NCBI RefSeq assembly: GCF_000176155.1
Contig: NZ_ACZO01000006.1
Span: 1,178,001-1,242,000 of the forward strand
Source of the DNA: Vibrio metschnikovii CIP 69.14
GTDB lineage: Bacteria; Pseudomonadota; Gammaproteobacteria; Enterobacterales; Vibrionaceae
DNA: 64,000 nt
Reading direction: 5' to 3'
A model generated the notes under the pieces. The model was not told the origin of the DNA. It did not search any database and saw only the letters and a program-made list of their open reading frames with translations. This document shows positions 51,618 to 62,030 of this stretch, one piece after another. The position numbers and the translations under genes were made by a program. The first letter of the stretch is position 1. Each line of letters begins with the position of its first letter.

Positions 51618-52742
51618 ATGATTATTGGTGTACCTAAAGAGATCAAAAACCACGAATATCGCGTGGGAATGATACCCGCCAGTGTAAGAGAGCTCACTTT
51701 ACATGGCCACCAAGTGATTGTCGAAACCGAAGCAGGATCCGGTATCGGCTTTTCAGACGATGATTATATCGCTGCAGGGGCATCCATTGTTCCTAATGCA
51801 GCAAACGTATACTCGCAAGCCGAAATGCTCGTTAAGGTCAAAGAACCTCAAGCCACAGAACGCGCTATGCTCAAAGAAGGGCAAATTTTATTTGCCTATT
51901 TGCATCTTGCTCCAGATTTTCCACAAACTGAAGCACTTATCAAGAGTAATGCTGTCTGTATTGCCTATGAAACTGTAACAGATAGTATGGGTCGATTACC
52001 ACTACTAGCACCAATGTCTGAGGTGGCTGGCAGAATGTCCATTCAAGCCGGAGCTCGTATGTTGGAAAAATCTCACAAAGGAATGGGAATTCTCCTCGGC
52101 GGCGTGCCCGGTGTCGCGCCAGCCAACGTATTGATATTGGGAGGTGGAGTAGTCGGCGCGAGTGCCGCAAGAATCGCCATTGGCTTACGTGCGAATGTCA
52201 CTCTACTCGACCGTAATCTAGAAACCTTACGCAAATTAGATGAAGAGTTCCAAGGTCGAGCGACACTGCTCTACTCCACCGCTGACGTCATTGAACAACA
52301 AATTATTCACGCCGATCTAGTGATTGGTGCGGTGTTGATCCCTGGAGCCAGCGCACCAAAATTGGTCAATGAACAACATATTAAACGCATGAAACCCGGA
52401 TCGGTGGTTGTCGATGTCGCTATCGATCAGGGGGGATGCTTCGCGACTTCTCATCCCACTACCCACGATCAACCCAGTTATGTCGTGCATGATGTGGTTC
52501 ACTACTGTGTCGCGAATATGCCGGGAGCCGTAGCGCGAACCTCCACTTTTGCTCTCAATAACGCCACCCTTCCCTACATTGTAAAACTTGCCAATCTGGG
52601 TTATCAACGAGCGTTGATCGAGGATAAAGGATTATTGGCGGGACTGAACATCCTCAAAGGACAAGTAACTTGTAAAGAAGTCGCAGACAGCTTTAATTTA
52701 CCTTATATCAACGCGATAGAGGCGCTAAAATCTACGCATTGA
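51618..52742 (+). CDS. ald: Alanine dehydrogenase
   Basis: The 374-residue enzyme reversibly deaminates L-alanine to pyruvate and ammonium with NAD. The substrate-binding Lys and His lie in VKVKEPQ and FAYLHLA; the Rossmann motif is ILGGGVVGASAA, and DVAIDQGGCF is conserved. AAGGAG precedes the ATG at good spacing. It is divergent from lrp, which probably controls it. Confidence 0.95.
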   Translation: MIIGVPKEIKNHEYRVGMIPASVRELTLHGHQVIVETEAGSGIGFSDDDYIAAGASIVPNAANVYSQAEMLVKVKEPQATERAMLKEGQILFAYLHLAPDFPQTEALIKSNAVCIAYETVTDSMGRLPLLAPMSEVAGRMSIQAGARMLEKSHKGMGILLGGVPGVAPANVLILGGGVVGASAARIAIGLRANVTLLDRNLETLRKLDEEFQGRATLLYSTADVIEQQIIHADLVIGAVLIPGASAPKLVNEQHIKRMKPGSVVVDVAIDQGGCFATSHPTTHDQPSYVVHDVVHYCVANMPGAVARTSTFALNNATLPYIVKLANLGYQRALIEDKGLLAGLNILKGQVTCKEVADSFNLPYINAIEALKSTH

Positions 52743-52801
52743 GTTTAAGTCGACGCTAAAACTGGCTGCACGTAACGATAGTGTCGACTGATACGACCGC
52801 T

Positions 52802-54040
52802 TTACCCCAGTAAAGAAGCCTGCTTGGCATGAATGAGCAAGTTTCTTGGTGTTACCTCTCGCGGACAAAATTCACTGACTGACACTTGATAACCTTGCTC
52901 TTCTAAGAACAGCGCCTTATCACAAACGAGCCACATTTCTAATAAGCGTCTAAAGCCTTGTTGAACAAGGCTCAATTTTTCCATACGCCAATAACGGGCT
53001 AACCCTTGCTGTTCATAGTTCGCAAAATTAATCTTATCTAACGCCAACAAAAAGCCTTTTTGTTCTGCTGCCCAAAGACAAAATGCTTTAAAGCCTTCAG
53101 AAAGCTGTGATTTTTTAATGCTTGGTGTCGGTTGATAGTCTATTAAACCTAATTCCGCTTTAAGTAACTCATCCCAGCCTAAGCGATAACTCATCTCTTG
53201 TTGACGGTGACGTTTCACTCGCTCACCTCCAGTAACCGTCTCTTGAACAGGAATACGTAACTCTTGGCGAGTGAGATTCAACTCAGACTGCTGACCTAAA
53301 CTCGATAATGGTTGATAGTGATCCGCTTCGATAAGATGATAACAACAAGGCGCAACACTCACTGCAGACACCGAAGCTTGCGCAGCGTATTGCATTAAGC
53401 GCACATGTAAATCACCACAAGCGTGCAAAGCCACAGCATGTTGACAGGGTTTAAACAACTTTTGGCTACTCGGTTTAAAAGCATCGCCTTGCACAAACAT
53501 CATCGCTAATTGGCGCTTATCCGCTTCAGCTTGTCCTTGTAGACATAAGGCCTCTTGATATTCAAAACTGAGCACTGGACTATCAGAATAAGTGGCTAAA
53601 AAACGCCCCAGATACCCTTTACCTGCACACCACTCTAACCATGATTGACCTTGATGCCGAGCGATCAACTGTTGTCCCAATCGCTTAATTTGTTCAATTT
53701 TTCGCCCAGGAATACCCGTATAGAGCGAATGCAGCCTTTGCGTATTCTCGTCAGTAGGCAATACCGTGAGTAATGGCTGTTTTACAAGAAAATCGTGAGT
53801 GCTGGCAATGATCTCAGCAAGTCCTTCAATATATATCGATAGATGGCAAAGCAAAACATCCGGTTGCTGTTTCAGTTGAGCTATTTGCTGTGGAGAGAGC
53901 GAGTTAAGCCAACGATCCAGTTCAGAGTTAACCCCATGCCAATGATCAGTATCATCCACACTATTATGAAAGGGCTCAAAACGCCAAAACAACGCGGTTT
54001 GAGAAAGAAATGTATCGAGCTGAGTAAAAAGTGTCTGCAT
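52802..54040 (-). CDS. SAM-dependent methyltransferase (METTL25/GSTCD-like domain)
   Basis: The 412-residue protein has a central class I methyltransferase domain. The SAM-binding motif is WLEWCAGKGYLGRFLA (about 140-156) and the conserved segments ALHACGDLHVRLM and SVAPCCYHLI match the Methyltransf_32 type seen in METTL25 and GSTCD proteins. The substrate is unknown. It is convergent with ald and its neighbours give no clear link. No strong ribosome-binding site, only AGGGGG 4 bases from the ATG. Confidence 0.75.
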   Translation of the reverse strand: MQTLFTQLDTFLSQTALFWRFEPFHNSVDDTDHWHGVNSELDRWLNSLSPQQIAQLKQQPDVLLCHLSIYIEGLAEIIASTHDFLVKQPLLTVLPTDENTQRLHSLYTGIPGRKIEQIKRLGQQLIARHQGQSWLEWCAGKGYLGRFLATYSDSPVLSFEYQEALCLQGQAEADKRQLAMMFVQGDAFKPSSQKLFKPCQHAVALHACGDLHVRLMQYAAQASVSAVSVAPCCYHLIEADHYQPLSSLGQQSELNLTRQELRIPVQETVTGGERVKRHRQQEMSYRLGWDELLKAELGLIDYQPTPSIKKSQLSEGFKAFCLWAAEQKGFLLALDKINFANYEQQGLARYWRMEKLSLVQQGFRRLLEMWLVCDKALFLEEQGYQVSVSEFCPREVTPRNLLIHAKQASLLG

Positions 54041-54278
54041 TATGCCCCCTAACTAAAGCGCTATTTTAGGGTCAAGTTAACGAGGAAGAAAGAAGACCAT
54101 TGGCAAAAAACCGTACTATACTGCCAATAGATCGCCTATCCTCATCTAAAATGACGGCTCGGTTACACTTTTTTATGCTTAACACATAAATAATTAAGAT
54201 TGTCTATTTGTTGGTGATGTCGATACAGGTAGGATAGTGTATCCTTTATTATCGGGCTCTAAAAAAGATACGGATTTT

Positions 54279-55043
54279 ATGAATATAGGTTTACTTATCG
54301 CTCTCGGAGTCGTGCTTCTGGTTTTGATCTTAGGCTACAACATTATGTTGCAGTATCGATTGAAAATAGAAACGGCCAAGAAACAAGAATCTGCACGTTA
54401 TCTAACCATTATTGATGCTACTGAAGATTTAATCGGTAATGCGCATCATATGCCATTTAGTAAAGATTTGCTGGTTTGTTTAAATAACCGAATTCTTGAT
54501 GCTCTGCAAAACATGCTTGATTTAGATCCCAAAAATAAGCAATTGGCACAGCGCGTCGAAAATATGCAGGCACAAATTAAACACCTAAAAGAAAACCATC
54601 CCGGTGGAGAAAGTACGCCATTTAAAGTTCCAAGTAGCGATAAGCAAGCCATTGTCATGCTCAAACTGGTTAAACGACTCCGAGATACGGTACGCAGTGA
54701 ACACAACAAAGGTCGCTTTGATACCCAAGCCTTCGTCGCAGAAAACGCTCGGCTTGAAACCATTCAAATTCGAATTAATATTGAAAACGTGATTAAGCGT
54801 GCCAACGATTCGATTGTTCGTGGGCAACCAGGTACCGCACTGCAACTTCTCCGCAAAGGGATTGATGTGCTGAATACCAAAAACGACAGCTATTCGACTC
54901 AAGCAAGAGAAAAACTGCAAACCATGCATGATGACATTGAACAACGCCGTCAAACTAAAAGTGCTGCTGATGTCCAACAAATGGAAGACAAAGAGCGCAA
55001 CAGTGATATGGAAGCATTATTTGGTGAGAAGAAAAAGTGGTAA
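54279..55043 (+). CDS. Membrane-anchored coiled-coil protein of unknown function
   Basis: The 254-residue protein has one N-terminal transmembrane helix (IGLLIALGVVLLVLILGYNI) followed by a charged, mainly helical cytoplasmic region with coiled-coil character (QLAQRVENMQAQIKHLKENH and later segments). It resembles proteins annotated in vibrios as DNA repair ATPases, but I see no P-loop, so I give no enzymatic function. The ATG at 54279 puts the helix at the N-terminus; an upstream GTG at 54237 is less likely. Confidence 0.65.
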   Translation: MNIGLLIALGVVLLVLILGYNIMLQYRLKIETAKKQESARYLTIIDATEDLIGNAHHMPFSKDLLVCLNNRILDALQNMLDLDPKNKQLAQRVENMQAQIKHLKENHPGGESTPFKVPSSDKQAIVMLKLVKRLRDTVRSEHNKGRFDTQAFVAENARLETIQIRINIENVIKRANDSIVRGQPGTALQLLRKGIDVLNTKNDSYSTQAREKLQTMHDDIEQRRQTKSAADVQQMEDKERNSDMEALFGEKKKW

Positions 55044-55259
55044 AGGGACAACTCGATACTTTTCCCATAGCCATCCTCCATCATCAAATGCCAGACAGAC
55101 GACAGTTCACCATTTACCGTCTTTTATCCCGAGACAAGTAACCGTATAGGACGTTACCATTGTTCCCCATGAATATCGACTAATGGTATGATTGGGGCTC
55201 CACGTCAAGTTCATCCTATCACTACTGATCCAAATGATAGCTTAAACCGATACTTTTTA

Positions 55260-56033
55260 ATGACCATGATACAGACCGCCATTCAACCATTACTCGCTCC
55301 AATTGAGCAATTCCTACTCTGCCCGACGCCCGACTCTTGGATAGTTCAAGCCAAACGACCTGAGAATTTAAACGTTATTTTACGAGATCATTTATTGTGT
55401 GAGCTGAAGGCGGCGCAAAGCGCCATTTTTTTACTCAAACGCTATGTGCTAACCGATGAAGCCGCTCAGCAATTGACAGCCTTAATTCAACCCTATGAAC
55501 GTTTTGCTTATCAATGCCAAGGCGATTTGCTTTCTCTCAAAGGAACCAGTCAGTTGTCGAAATCGATTCACGCGAGAAGTGACTGTGCCTATGGCGAAGC
55601 GATGATTGAGAAAATGGTTTTATTGATCAAAGAAGAGTTGCATCATTTTTATCAAGTAGCAGAAATTATTGAACGCCAAGAGTTAGAATATCAGCCAATC
55701 AATGCGAGTCGCTATGCCAAAGGCATGCTTAAGCACGTTAAAACCTTCGAACCGGATGCATTGATTGATAAATTGATCATCGGTGCGTTTATCGAAGCTC
55801 GATCTTGCGAACGATTTGCTAAGTTAGCCCCTCACTTACCGGAAGAGATTGGACGATTCTATCTCTCATTATTGCGTTCTGAGGCTCGGCACTATCAAGA
55901 TTATCTAGCATTAGCTGAACACATTGCAGCAAACGATATCCGTCAACGTATCGACTATTTTGCTGCTATTGAAGCTGAGCTCATCCAGAGCCCAGATGAT
56001 GATTTTAAATTTCATAGCGGTGCGCCAATTTAA
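55260..56033 (+). CDS. miaE: tRNA 2-methylthio-N6-isopentenyladenosine hydroxylase MiaE
   Basis: The enzyme hydroxylates ms2i6A37 in tRNA using a di-iron centre. The iron ligands are visible as Glu in LLCELKAAQ, EELHH, EARSCERF and EARHYQ (ExxH pairs). The family N-terminus begins just before LLAPIEQFLLCPTPDSW, so ATG at 55260 (257 residues) is preferred. An upstream ATG at 55188 would add 24 residues of no family character; neither has a good ribosome-binding site. MiaE is absent from E. coli but present in Salmonella and vibrios. Confidence 0.85.
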   Translation: MTMIQTAIQPLLAPIEQFLLCPTPDSWIVQAKRPENLNVILRDHLLCELKAAQSAIFLLKRYVLTDEAAQQLTALIQPYERFAYQCQGDLLSLKGTSQLSKSIHARSDCAYGEAMIEKMVLLIKEELHHFYQVAEIIERQELEYQPINASRYAKGMLKHVKTFEPDALIDKLIIGAFIEARSCERFAKLAPHLPEEIGRFYLSLLRSEARHYQDYLALAEHIAANDIRQRIDYFAAIEAELIQSPDDDFKFHSGAPI

Positions 56034-56042
56034 TTGGCGCAC
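56020..56042. terminator. Palindromic terminator spanning the miaE stop codon
   Basis: GTGCGCCAA and TTGGCGCAC flank TTTAA. The miaE stop (56031-56033) lies in the loop. It is between convergent miaE and pyrF and could act for both. Confidence 0.5.
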
Positions 56043-56050
56043 TCTCAATG

Positions 56051-56752
56051 CTAAACAGCCATCAGTGAGGCATTAATCTCAGCTAAGACTTGAGCGGGAT
56101 GATTAGCTTGAGTGATAGGCCGTCCAATCACTAAATAGTCCGAGCCCGCTTCTAGGGCTTGAATCGGCGTCATAATCCGTTTTTGGTCACCAACATCAGC
56201 TCCAACCGGACGAATCCCCGGTGTAACCAACTTAAACGATGAGCCTAAATGCTGTTTTAATGCAGAGGCTTCTTGAGCAGAGCAGACCACGCCATCTAAG
56301 CCAGCATTTTTAGTTAAGGTCGCTAAACGTAGTACATGCTGCTCTGGCGCAAGGTTAATCCCTATCCCTGCCAAATCGACCTGCTCCATACTGGTTAATA
56401 CGGTCACCGCTATCAGTAACGGACGCTCGTTACCATAAGGTTCGAGTATTTCACTAGCGGCCACCATCATTCGCTCACCGCCACTAGCATGGACATTTAC
56501 CATCCATACGCCAAGCTCTGCTGCAGCGCGAACCGCTTTCGCACAAGTATTCGGAATATCATGAAACTTTAAGTCAAGAAAGACAGAGAAGTCACGGCGA
56601 TGCAATTCACGTATCAACTCCGGGCCAAATAGGGTAAACATTTCCTTACCCACTTTTAATCGACAGCTCGATGGGTCAATCTTATCGACGAAGGCAAGCG
56701 CCTCTGCTCGTTTTTCATAATCCAAGGCAACAATGACTTTTTGGTCGTTCAT
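56051..56752 (-). CDS. pyrF: Orotidine 5'-phosphate decarboxylase PyrF
   Basis: The 233-residue enzyme makes UMP, the last step of de novo pyrimidine synthesis. The catalytic Lys and Asp lie in [12 protein letters not shown], followed by NVHASGG and a terminal GRPITQA. The ATG at 56752 follows AGGAG and gives the family start [12 protein letters not shown]; 18 upstream residues are discarded. It follows lapB as in E. coli. Confidence 0.95.
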   Translation of the reverse strand: MNDQKVIVALDYEKRAEALAFVDKIDPSSCRLKVGKEMFTLFGPELIRELHRRDFSVFLDLKFHDIPNTCAKAVRAAAELGVWMVNVHASGGERMMVAASEILEPYGNERPLLIAVTVLTSMEQVDLAGIGINLAPEQHVLRLATLTKNAGLDGVVCSAQEASALKQHLGSSFKLVTPGIRPVGADVGDQKRIMTPIQALEAGSDYLVIGRPITQANHPAQVLAEINASLMAV

Positions 56753-56857
56753 TTTTACTCCTAATAATGACCTATCGTTTTGATACTTAACCTTTGTTCC
56801 ATTCAATACGTACCGATGGATGCTCGGTCTATTTCTGGTTAAACATGCATGAGGGAA

Positions 56858-58027
56858 TTACTCACCATCTAAACCGCGGATCGGCTTAATTGTCCCCCAC
56901 CCCTTACAAGAGGGGCAATGCCAATACAACGAGTGAGTCGAGAATCCGCAATGACGACAGCGATAGTGAGGTTTGGCTTTTAGCTGTTCTCCAACCAATT
57001 TTTGTAAAGTAGAAAGGCTGGCTTTCGCTCTGCCTTCTTCCGCTTCTGCGATGTGATAACCAATTAAGCGATAAAAACCTTTCATGGTCGGGTTTTTAAC
57101 TAATTGACGAGTTAACAGCTCCTGAGCACTTGCCACACCATCATGTTGAGCGACCAACTGCGCAAGCATTAACTCCGCAGAAACTCCGGCATTGTTATCA
57201 ATACATTGGCGCAAAAACTCAACCAGAGCATCTTCTTGACCAAGGTGATGATAACATTCAGCCAAGGTTGGTAACACTTCACCAATAAAGTCAATATCTT
57301 GGCTTAAGACACGCTCTAAATGACTGATCGTCTGCTGATATTGCTGATTCGCGAGACACAGCTTACCCAGCGAAATACTGGCGCGGACACATTTAGGATC
57401 TTCATGCAATGCGCGTTTAAAAAACTGCATCGCTTTATTATCTTGCCCGTCAGATTGCTCTAGCATTGCTAACTCACACCAAAAATGAGCGATACTATTT
57501 TTCATCCGCTTGCGCCCCAACTTCACTAACGCCTGTGCACACTCAATCGCTTTATGCCATTCGCGTGTTTGTTGGTAAATCGCCGTTAATTGTTGCAAAG
57601 CGGACTCTCGGTGCTCAGGTTCATCGATCAATTGTTCAAATATTTTTTCTGCGCGATCGAGAAAACCTGCCACCATATAGTCTTTAGCAAGCTGTTGCAG
57701 TGCGAGATTTTTTTGATCAATCGTTAAACCTGATCGAGAAATAAGATTCTGGTGGATGCGAATGGCGCGATCGACTTCACCACGGGAACGAAACAGATTA
57801 CCTAACGCGAGATGAGTATCAATCGTTTCATTATCAACTTGAAGCAGTTCAATAAAATGGTCAACGGCTTTATCAGATTGATCAGAAAGTAATAAGTTTA
57901 ACCCCGTAACGTATTGGCGGGAGATTTGGTGAGAGTGCTTCTGCTTGTCTTGCTGGGCGCTACGATTGCCCATATACCATCCGTAAGCGGCAGCAATGGG
58001 CAAGAGCAAGAAGAGAAGTTCTAACAT
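56858..58027 (-). CDS. lapB: Lipopolysaccharide assembly protein LapB (YciM)
   Basis: The 389-residue inner-membrane protein has a short N-terminal anchor (LELLFLLLPIAAAYGWYM), about nine tetratricopeptide repeats and a C-terminal rubredoxin-like zinc site (CRHCGFS and CPSCKGW). In E. coli LapB brings LpxC to FtsH for breakdown and so limits lipid A synthesis. It is 3 bases downstream of lapA. Confidence 0.94.
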   Translation of the reverse strand: MLELLFLLLPIAAAYGWYMGNRSAQQDKQKHSHQISRQYVTGLNLLLSDQSDKAVDHFIELLQVDNETIDTHLALGNLFRSRGEVDRAIRIHQNLISRSGLTIDQKNLALQQLAKDYMVAGFLDRAEKIFEQLIDEPEHRESALQQLTAIYQQTREWHKAIECAQALVKLGRKRMKNSIAHFWCELAMLEQSDGQDNKAMQFFKRALHEDPKCVRASISLGKLCLANQQYQQTISHLERVLSQDIDFIGEVLPTLAECYHHLGQEDALVEFLRQCIDNNAGVSAELMLAQLVAQHDGVASAQELLTRQLVKNPTMKGFYRLIGYHIAEAEEGRAKASLSTLQKLVGEQLKAKPHYRCRHCGFSTHSLYWHCPSCKGWGTIKPIRGLDGE

Positions 58028-58030
58028 TAA

Positions 58031-58315
58031 TTATTCCAGATTAGCTTTTGGCTTGATTGGCGTTTGCGGCACGACTTGCTTGGCTATTTTACGATTAAGC
58101 TTACGTATCTCAAGCTTCGCTTTAAGATACAAACCACCAAATAAAATCCAAGCCACTAAAAAACCGGTCACAAACACGCCGCCCAATAACGTTGATAAGT
58201 GAAACTCACCTTGGGCAAGCAGATAATTAAACGTCACGATCGCTTGATTTTGAGCACCTAACGCTAACGCGATAAGAAATAAGGCCAATAACACGATAAT
58301 TTTTATTATTTTCAT
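58031..58315 (-). CDS. lapA: Lipopolysaccharide assembly protein LapA (YciS)
   Basis: The 94-residue membrane protein has two hydrophobic helices (IIVLLALFLIALALGAQ and LLGGVFVTGFLVAWILFGG) with a conserved positively charged tail (LKAKLEIRKLNRKIAKQ). It belongs to the DUF1049 family and acts with LapB. The start at 58315 has AGGT upstream; 11 N-terminal residues of the longer frame are discarded. Confidence 0.9.
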   Translation of the reverse strand: MKIIKIIVLLALFLIALALGAQNQAIVTFNYLLAQGEFHLSTLLGGVFVTGFLVAWILFGGLYLKAKLEIRKLNRKIAKQVVPQTPIKPKANLE

Positions 58316-58423
58316 AATACCTATCCTATTTAGGTTCATATTCACCAATTCGCTTGCTGATTATGCAGTAAATTCGTCTGACAAACCATGCTCAATCTAA
58401 TAATCCAGTGACTTTTGAGACAC

Positions 58424-58455
58424 AAAAAAGCGGCATACTGAAAAAGCATGCCGCT
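58424..58455 (-). terminator. Rho-independent terminator of ihfB
   Basis: On the minus strand AGCGGCAT and ATGCCGCT form an 8-bp stem, followed by a TTTTTT run. It lies about 20 bases after the ihfB stop. Confidence 0.85.
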
Positions 58456-58473
58456 GGTGTACTTGTCGTATTA

Positions 58474-58758
58474 CTAAATGTTCTGGTTAACCCGCTCACG
58501 TAGTTCTTTACCCGGCTTAAAGTGAGGTACATATTTTCCCTCTAACTCTACTTTTTCGCCAGTCTTTGGATTACGTCCAATGCGAGGCTCACGATAGTGT
58601 AAAGAGAAACTGCCGAAACCACGAATTTCGATTCTCTCTCCGTCTTCTAACGTTTTGGACATGTGTTCAAGAACATCTTTTACGGCATCTTCAATTTCTT
58701 TGGCTGACAGATGCGTTTGTACTGCACACAGCCTTTCTATCAATTCAGACTTAGTCAT
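58474..58758 (-). CDS. ihfB: Integration host factor beta subunit
   Basis: The 94-residue protein has the length of E. coli IhfB. It bends DNA as a dimer with IhfA. The DNA-intercalating arm reads [17 protein letters not shown], including the proline. The start [10 protein letters not shown] follows GAGGG; the longer frame is discarded. It follows rpsA and precedes lapA, as in E. coli. Confidence 0.96.
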   Translation of the reverse strand: MTKSELIERLCAVQTHLSAKEIEDAVKDVLEHMSKTLEDGERIEIRGFGSFSLHYREPRIGRNPKTGEKVELEGKYVPHFKPGKELRERVNQNI

Positions 58759-58843
58759 AGTTTCCCTCATTGAGTTTTTACCTTGATTATAGTCAGTAAT
58801 AGCAGTTCCAACAAACACTTGCTTAATTTTGTAGAGAAAAGGC

Positions 58844-58872
58844 AAAAAAAAGGAACCTATGCAGGTTCCTTT
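58844..58872 (-). terminator. Rho-independent terminator of rpsA
   Basis: On the minus strand AAAGGAACCT and AGGTTCCTTT form a 10-bp stem with loop GCAT, followed by a run of T. It lies just after the rpsA stop. Confidence 0.88.
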
Positions 58873-58889
58873 CTATTTACGAATTTAAC

Positions 58890-60560
58890 TTATTCGCCTT
58901 TAGCAGCTTTGAAAGCATCAGCCATTGCATTACCAAAAGCAGCTTCATCTTGCTTGTTGATAGTTGCCATTGCTTCTTGCTCATCAGCTTCATCTTTCGC
59001 TTTGATAGATAGGTTGATTACGCGGTTTTTACGGTCAACACCAGTAAATTTCGCTTCAACTTTATCACCAACGCTTAGAAGAAGAGAGGCATCTTCAATG
59101 CGGTCACGAGCAATTTCAGAAGCGCGGATATAACCTTCTACGCCATCTTCAAGAGTGATCGTTGCGCCTTTAGCATCAACGGCTGTTACTGTACCGTTAA
59201 CTAGAGTGCCTTTCTTGTTGTCTGCAACGTAAGCATTGAATGGGTCATTTTCCATTTGCTTAACGCCTAGAGAGATGCGCTCACGCTCTGCATCTACTGC
59301 TAGAACAACTGCTGAGATCTCATCGCCTTTCTTGTAATCACGTACCGCTTCTTCTCCAGGAACATTCCAAGAGATATCAGATAGGTGAACAAGACCATCG
59401 ATACCACCGTCAAGACCGATAAAGATACCGAAATCAGTGATAGACTTGATCTTACCAGTTACTTTGTCGCCTTTAGCTTGCGCTTCAGCGAATGACTGCC
59501 AAGGGTTAGCTTTACACTGTTTTAGACCTAGAGAAATACGACGACGCTCTTCATCGATATCAAGAACCATCACATCTACTTCGTCGCCAACATTAACAAC
59601 TTTAGATGGGTGGATGTTCTTGTTAGTCCAATCCATTTCTGAAACGTGTACTAGACCTTCAACGCCTTCTTCGATTTCTACGAAGCAGCCGTAATCTGTT
59701 AGGTTAGTAACACGACCAGTTAGTCGGTGACCTTCTGGGTAACGCTTAGCGATAGCTACCCATGGATCTTCGCCTAGCTGTTTTAGACCTAGTGATACAC
59801 GAGTGCGGTCACGGTCAAACTTAAGAACTTTAACTAGGATTTCGTCACCAACGTTAACGATCTCTGATGGGTGCTTAACACGTTTCCACGCCATATCAGT
59901 GATATGTAGTAGACCATCAACACCGCCAAGATCAACGAATGCACCGTAATCAGTAAGGTTCTTAACGATACCTTTAACTTCAGTACCTTCTTGTAGAGTT
60001 TCAAGAAGTTCGTCACGCTCAACACTGCTTTCTGATTCGATAACAGCACGACGAGAAACAACAACGTTGTTACGCTTCTGGTCTAGCTTGATAACTTTGA
60101 ACTCTAGCTCTTTGTTTTCTAGGTGAGCAGTGTCACGGATAGGACGTACGTCAACTAGAGAGCCTGGAAGGAATGCACGAATACCGTTCAATTCAACAGT
60201 GAAGCCACCTTTAACTTTACCATTGATGATACCGATAACCGTTTCAGCTTCTTCGTAAGCTTTCTCAAGAACGATCCAAGCTTCGTGACGCTTAGCTTTC
60301 TCACGAGAAAGTTGAGTTTCACCGAAACCGTCTTCAACAGCGTCAAGTGCTACGTCAACTTCTGAACCAACTTCTACTTCTAGTTCGCCCGCAGCGTTTT
60401 TGAACTGTTCTGCTGGAATAGCAGACTCAGACTTAAGGCCTGCATCAACAAGTACATAGCCATTTTCAATCGCAACTACAGTACCTTTAACGATAGTACC
60501 TTGTTGAAATTGGGTTTCGTTTAGAAACTCTTCAAAGAGTTGAGCAAAAGATTCAGTCAT
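58890..60560 (-). CDS. rpsA: Small-subunit ribosomal protein bS1
   Basis: The 556-residue protein has six S1 domains in tandem, seen as repeated GxVxxxxxYGxFV/DLGGxxGLLHxSD blocks, and a C-terminal acidic segment. It unfolds mRNA and helps initiation on the ribosome. The start at 60560 ([12 protein letters not shown]) agrees with the family, and lacks a strong ribosome-binding site; E. coli rpsA likewise relies on leader structure and autoregulation. It follows cmk, as in E. coli. Confidence 0.96.
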   Translation of the reverse strand: MTESFAQLFEEFLNETQFQQGTIVKGTVVAIENGYVLVDAGLKSESAIPAEQFKNAAGELEVEVGSEVDVALDAVEDGFGETQLSREKAKRHEAWIVLEKAYEEAETVIGIINGKVKGGFTVELNGIRAFLPGSLVDVRPIRDTAHLENKELEFKVIKLDQKRNNVVVSRRAVIESESSVERDELLETLQEGTEVKGIVKNLTDYGAFVDLGGVDGLLHITDMAWKRVKHPSEIVNVGDEILVKVLKFDRDRTRVSLGLKQLGEDPWVAIAKRYPEGHRLTGRVTNLTDYGCFVEIEEGVEGLVHVSEMDWTNKNIHPSKVVNVGDEVDVMVLDIDEERRRISLGLKQCKANPWQSFAEAQAKGDKVTGKIKSITDFGIFIGLDGGIDGLVHLSDISWNVPGEEAVRDYKKGDEISAVVLAVDAERERISLGVKQMENDPFNAYVADNKKGTLVNGTVTAVDAKGATITLEDGVEGYIRASEIARDRIEDASLLLSVGDKVEAKFTGVDRKNRVINLSIKAKDEADEQEAMATINKQDEAAFGNAMADAFKAAKGE

Positions 60561-60664
60561 GTATTTAATCTTCAATAATTAAACGTCCACGGGTATCCTA
60601 CCGCATGGGGTTGTTAAAATCGCCAGTCATCATCCTTGCGACCAACGTTCTTAGCTAACGTGGT

Positions 60665-61345
60665 TTATTCCGCTAACTTCGATTCGATGTATTGTAATGC
60701 TTGAGCCACAACCTCGTCGATAGACAAAGTCGTTGAATCTAATAATAGCGAACCTTCCGCTGGACGCAGTGGCGCCACTGAACGATTACGATCTCTATCG
60801 TCACGTTCTTGAATTTCGCTTAAAAGGGCGTCAAATTTAACATCAAGGCCCTTCAGTTGCAACTGCTTATAGCGTCTACGCGCACGCTCTTCTGCACTTG
60901 CATCAAGGAAAATTTTCACCGCAGCTTCAGGAAAGACCACTGTTCCCATGTCTCGCCCATCGGCCACTAAGCCTTTACCTTGCTCGAACGCGCGCTGTCT
61001 ACGCAATAACGCCTCACGGACACGAGGTAAGGCAGCAATTTTTGAGGCGGCCATACCCGTTTCTTCTTTACGCAAGGCCTTAGAAACATCTTCACCTTCT
61101 AAAATCACTTTAACCAAGTCGCCTTCAGCAATGAACTCAACATCAAGGTGTGTGGCTAGAGGAACTAATGCCTCTTCAGAGTCAGGGTCAACACCATGAT
61201 GAATCGCGGCTAAGGCAAGTACGCGATAGATTGCGCCCGAATCTAACAGTTGAAAACCGAGCTTTTTCGCCAACAACATACACAGTGTGCCTTTACCAGC
61301 ACCACTAGGTCCATCCACGGTAATTACCGTTGTTTGCAAGGACAT
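60665..61345 (-). CDS. cmk: Cytidylate kinase
   Basis: The 226-residue enzyme phosphorylates CMP and dCMP. It has the P-loop [11 protein letters not shown], the [10 protein letters not shown] substrate motif and [16 protein letters not shown] near the lid. It precedes rpsA, with about 100 bases between them. The start is close to AAGGACATG, weakly supported. Confidence 0.95.
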   Translation of the reverse strand: MSLQTTVITVDGPSGAGKGTLCMLLAKKLGFQLLDSGAIYRVLALAAIHHGVDPDSEEALVPLATHLDVEFIAEGDLVKVILEGEDVSKALRKEETGMAASKIAALPRVREALLRRQRAFEQGKGLVADGRDMGTVVFPEAAVKIFLDASAEERARRRYKQLQLKGLDVKFDALLSEIQERDDRDRNRSVAPLRPAEGSLLLDSTTLSIDEVVAQALQYIESKLAE

Positions 61346-61452
61346 GCTTTACTCCATTCGTTTGGTTCACGACTCATCGCGTGATTGGTCAACGATGAAT
61401 TATATACTGAACTGGCAATAAGATGCGAGTTTCAGGCGAGGAGTTCCCCTCA

Positions 61453-61480
61453 TAAAAAACTCAGGGCTAAGCCTGAGTTT
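61453..61480 (-). terminator. Terminator after the helix-hairpin-helix gene
   Basis: AAACTCAGG and CCTGAGTTT form a 9-bp stem with a 6-base loop; on the minus strand a TTTTT run follows. It separates the helix-hairpin-helix gene from cmk. Confidence 0.75.
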
Positions 61481-61501
61481 CTTGTTCGCGGGTGGTTCAC
61501 A

Positions 61502-61795
61502 TTACAGTAAAATACGTTTATCGTTTCTTGCCACGATTGCTGGCCCAATTCCCTTCACTTTAGTTAGATCTTCTTTTGTTAAAAACTGACCATTTATCTC
61601 ACGGTATTCAACAATCGCCTGAGCTTTTTGCAAGCCAATACCTTGTAACAAAGTCGCGATCTCTTCTGCAGAGGCGGTATTAACATTCACTGTGATCTCA
61701 AAGCCCTGATTAACGCTGACCGTTTCTTCGCTCATCGCTTGGCTAACAGGCAGGCTTAAGCCCAACAGCAGGGCAAGTAAATAATTCTTAACCAT
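61502..61795 (-). CDS. Exported ComEA-like helix-hairpin-helix protein
   Basis: The 97-residue protein has a signal peptide (LLALLLGLSLPVSQA) and a ComEA-type double helix-hairpin-helix fold (VNTASAEEIATLLQGIGLQKA and GIGPAIVARN). ComEA proteins bind DNA in the periplasm and pull it in during natural transformation. A similar protein beside ppiD is YbaV in E. coli. Its length fits vibrio ComEA (about 95-100 residues), so competence is a likely, untested role. Confidence 0.8.
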   Translation of the reverse strand: MVKNYLLALLLGLSLPVSQAMSEETVSVNQGFEITVNVNTASAEEIATLLQGIGLQKAQAIVEYREINGQFLTKEDLTKVKGIGPAIVARNDKRILL

Positions 61796-61973
61796 TGTTC
61801 CTTCCTTGTTTAAGTGTTTATCGCATCCCTACACCATCAGATAGAACAAGAATCACCGGCCAAACAAGCTGGAGCTTGGTGAACAACAACGTTGTATATT
61901 CTCATAGCACAGGGGTAGACAAAACGATAATAAAGGATTACTCACATCGACTATTTGAACAAAACAAGAAAAT

Positions 61974-61997
61974 AAAATGGGCTGCAAATGCAGCCCA
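61974..61997 (-). terminator. Terminator of ppiD
   Basis: TGGGCTGC and GCAGCCCA form an 8-bp stem around AAAT; on the minus strand TTTTATTTTC follows. It is about 35 bases after the ppiD stop. Confidence 0.8.
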
Positions 61998-62030
61998 AAA
62001 TGATAAACATGTTATTTACATAACAGGCCG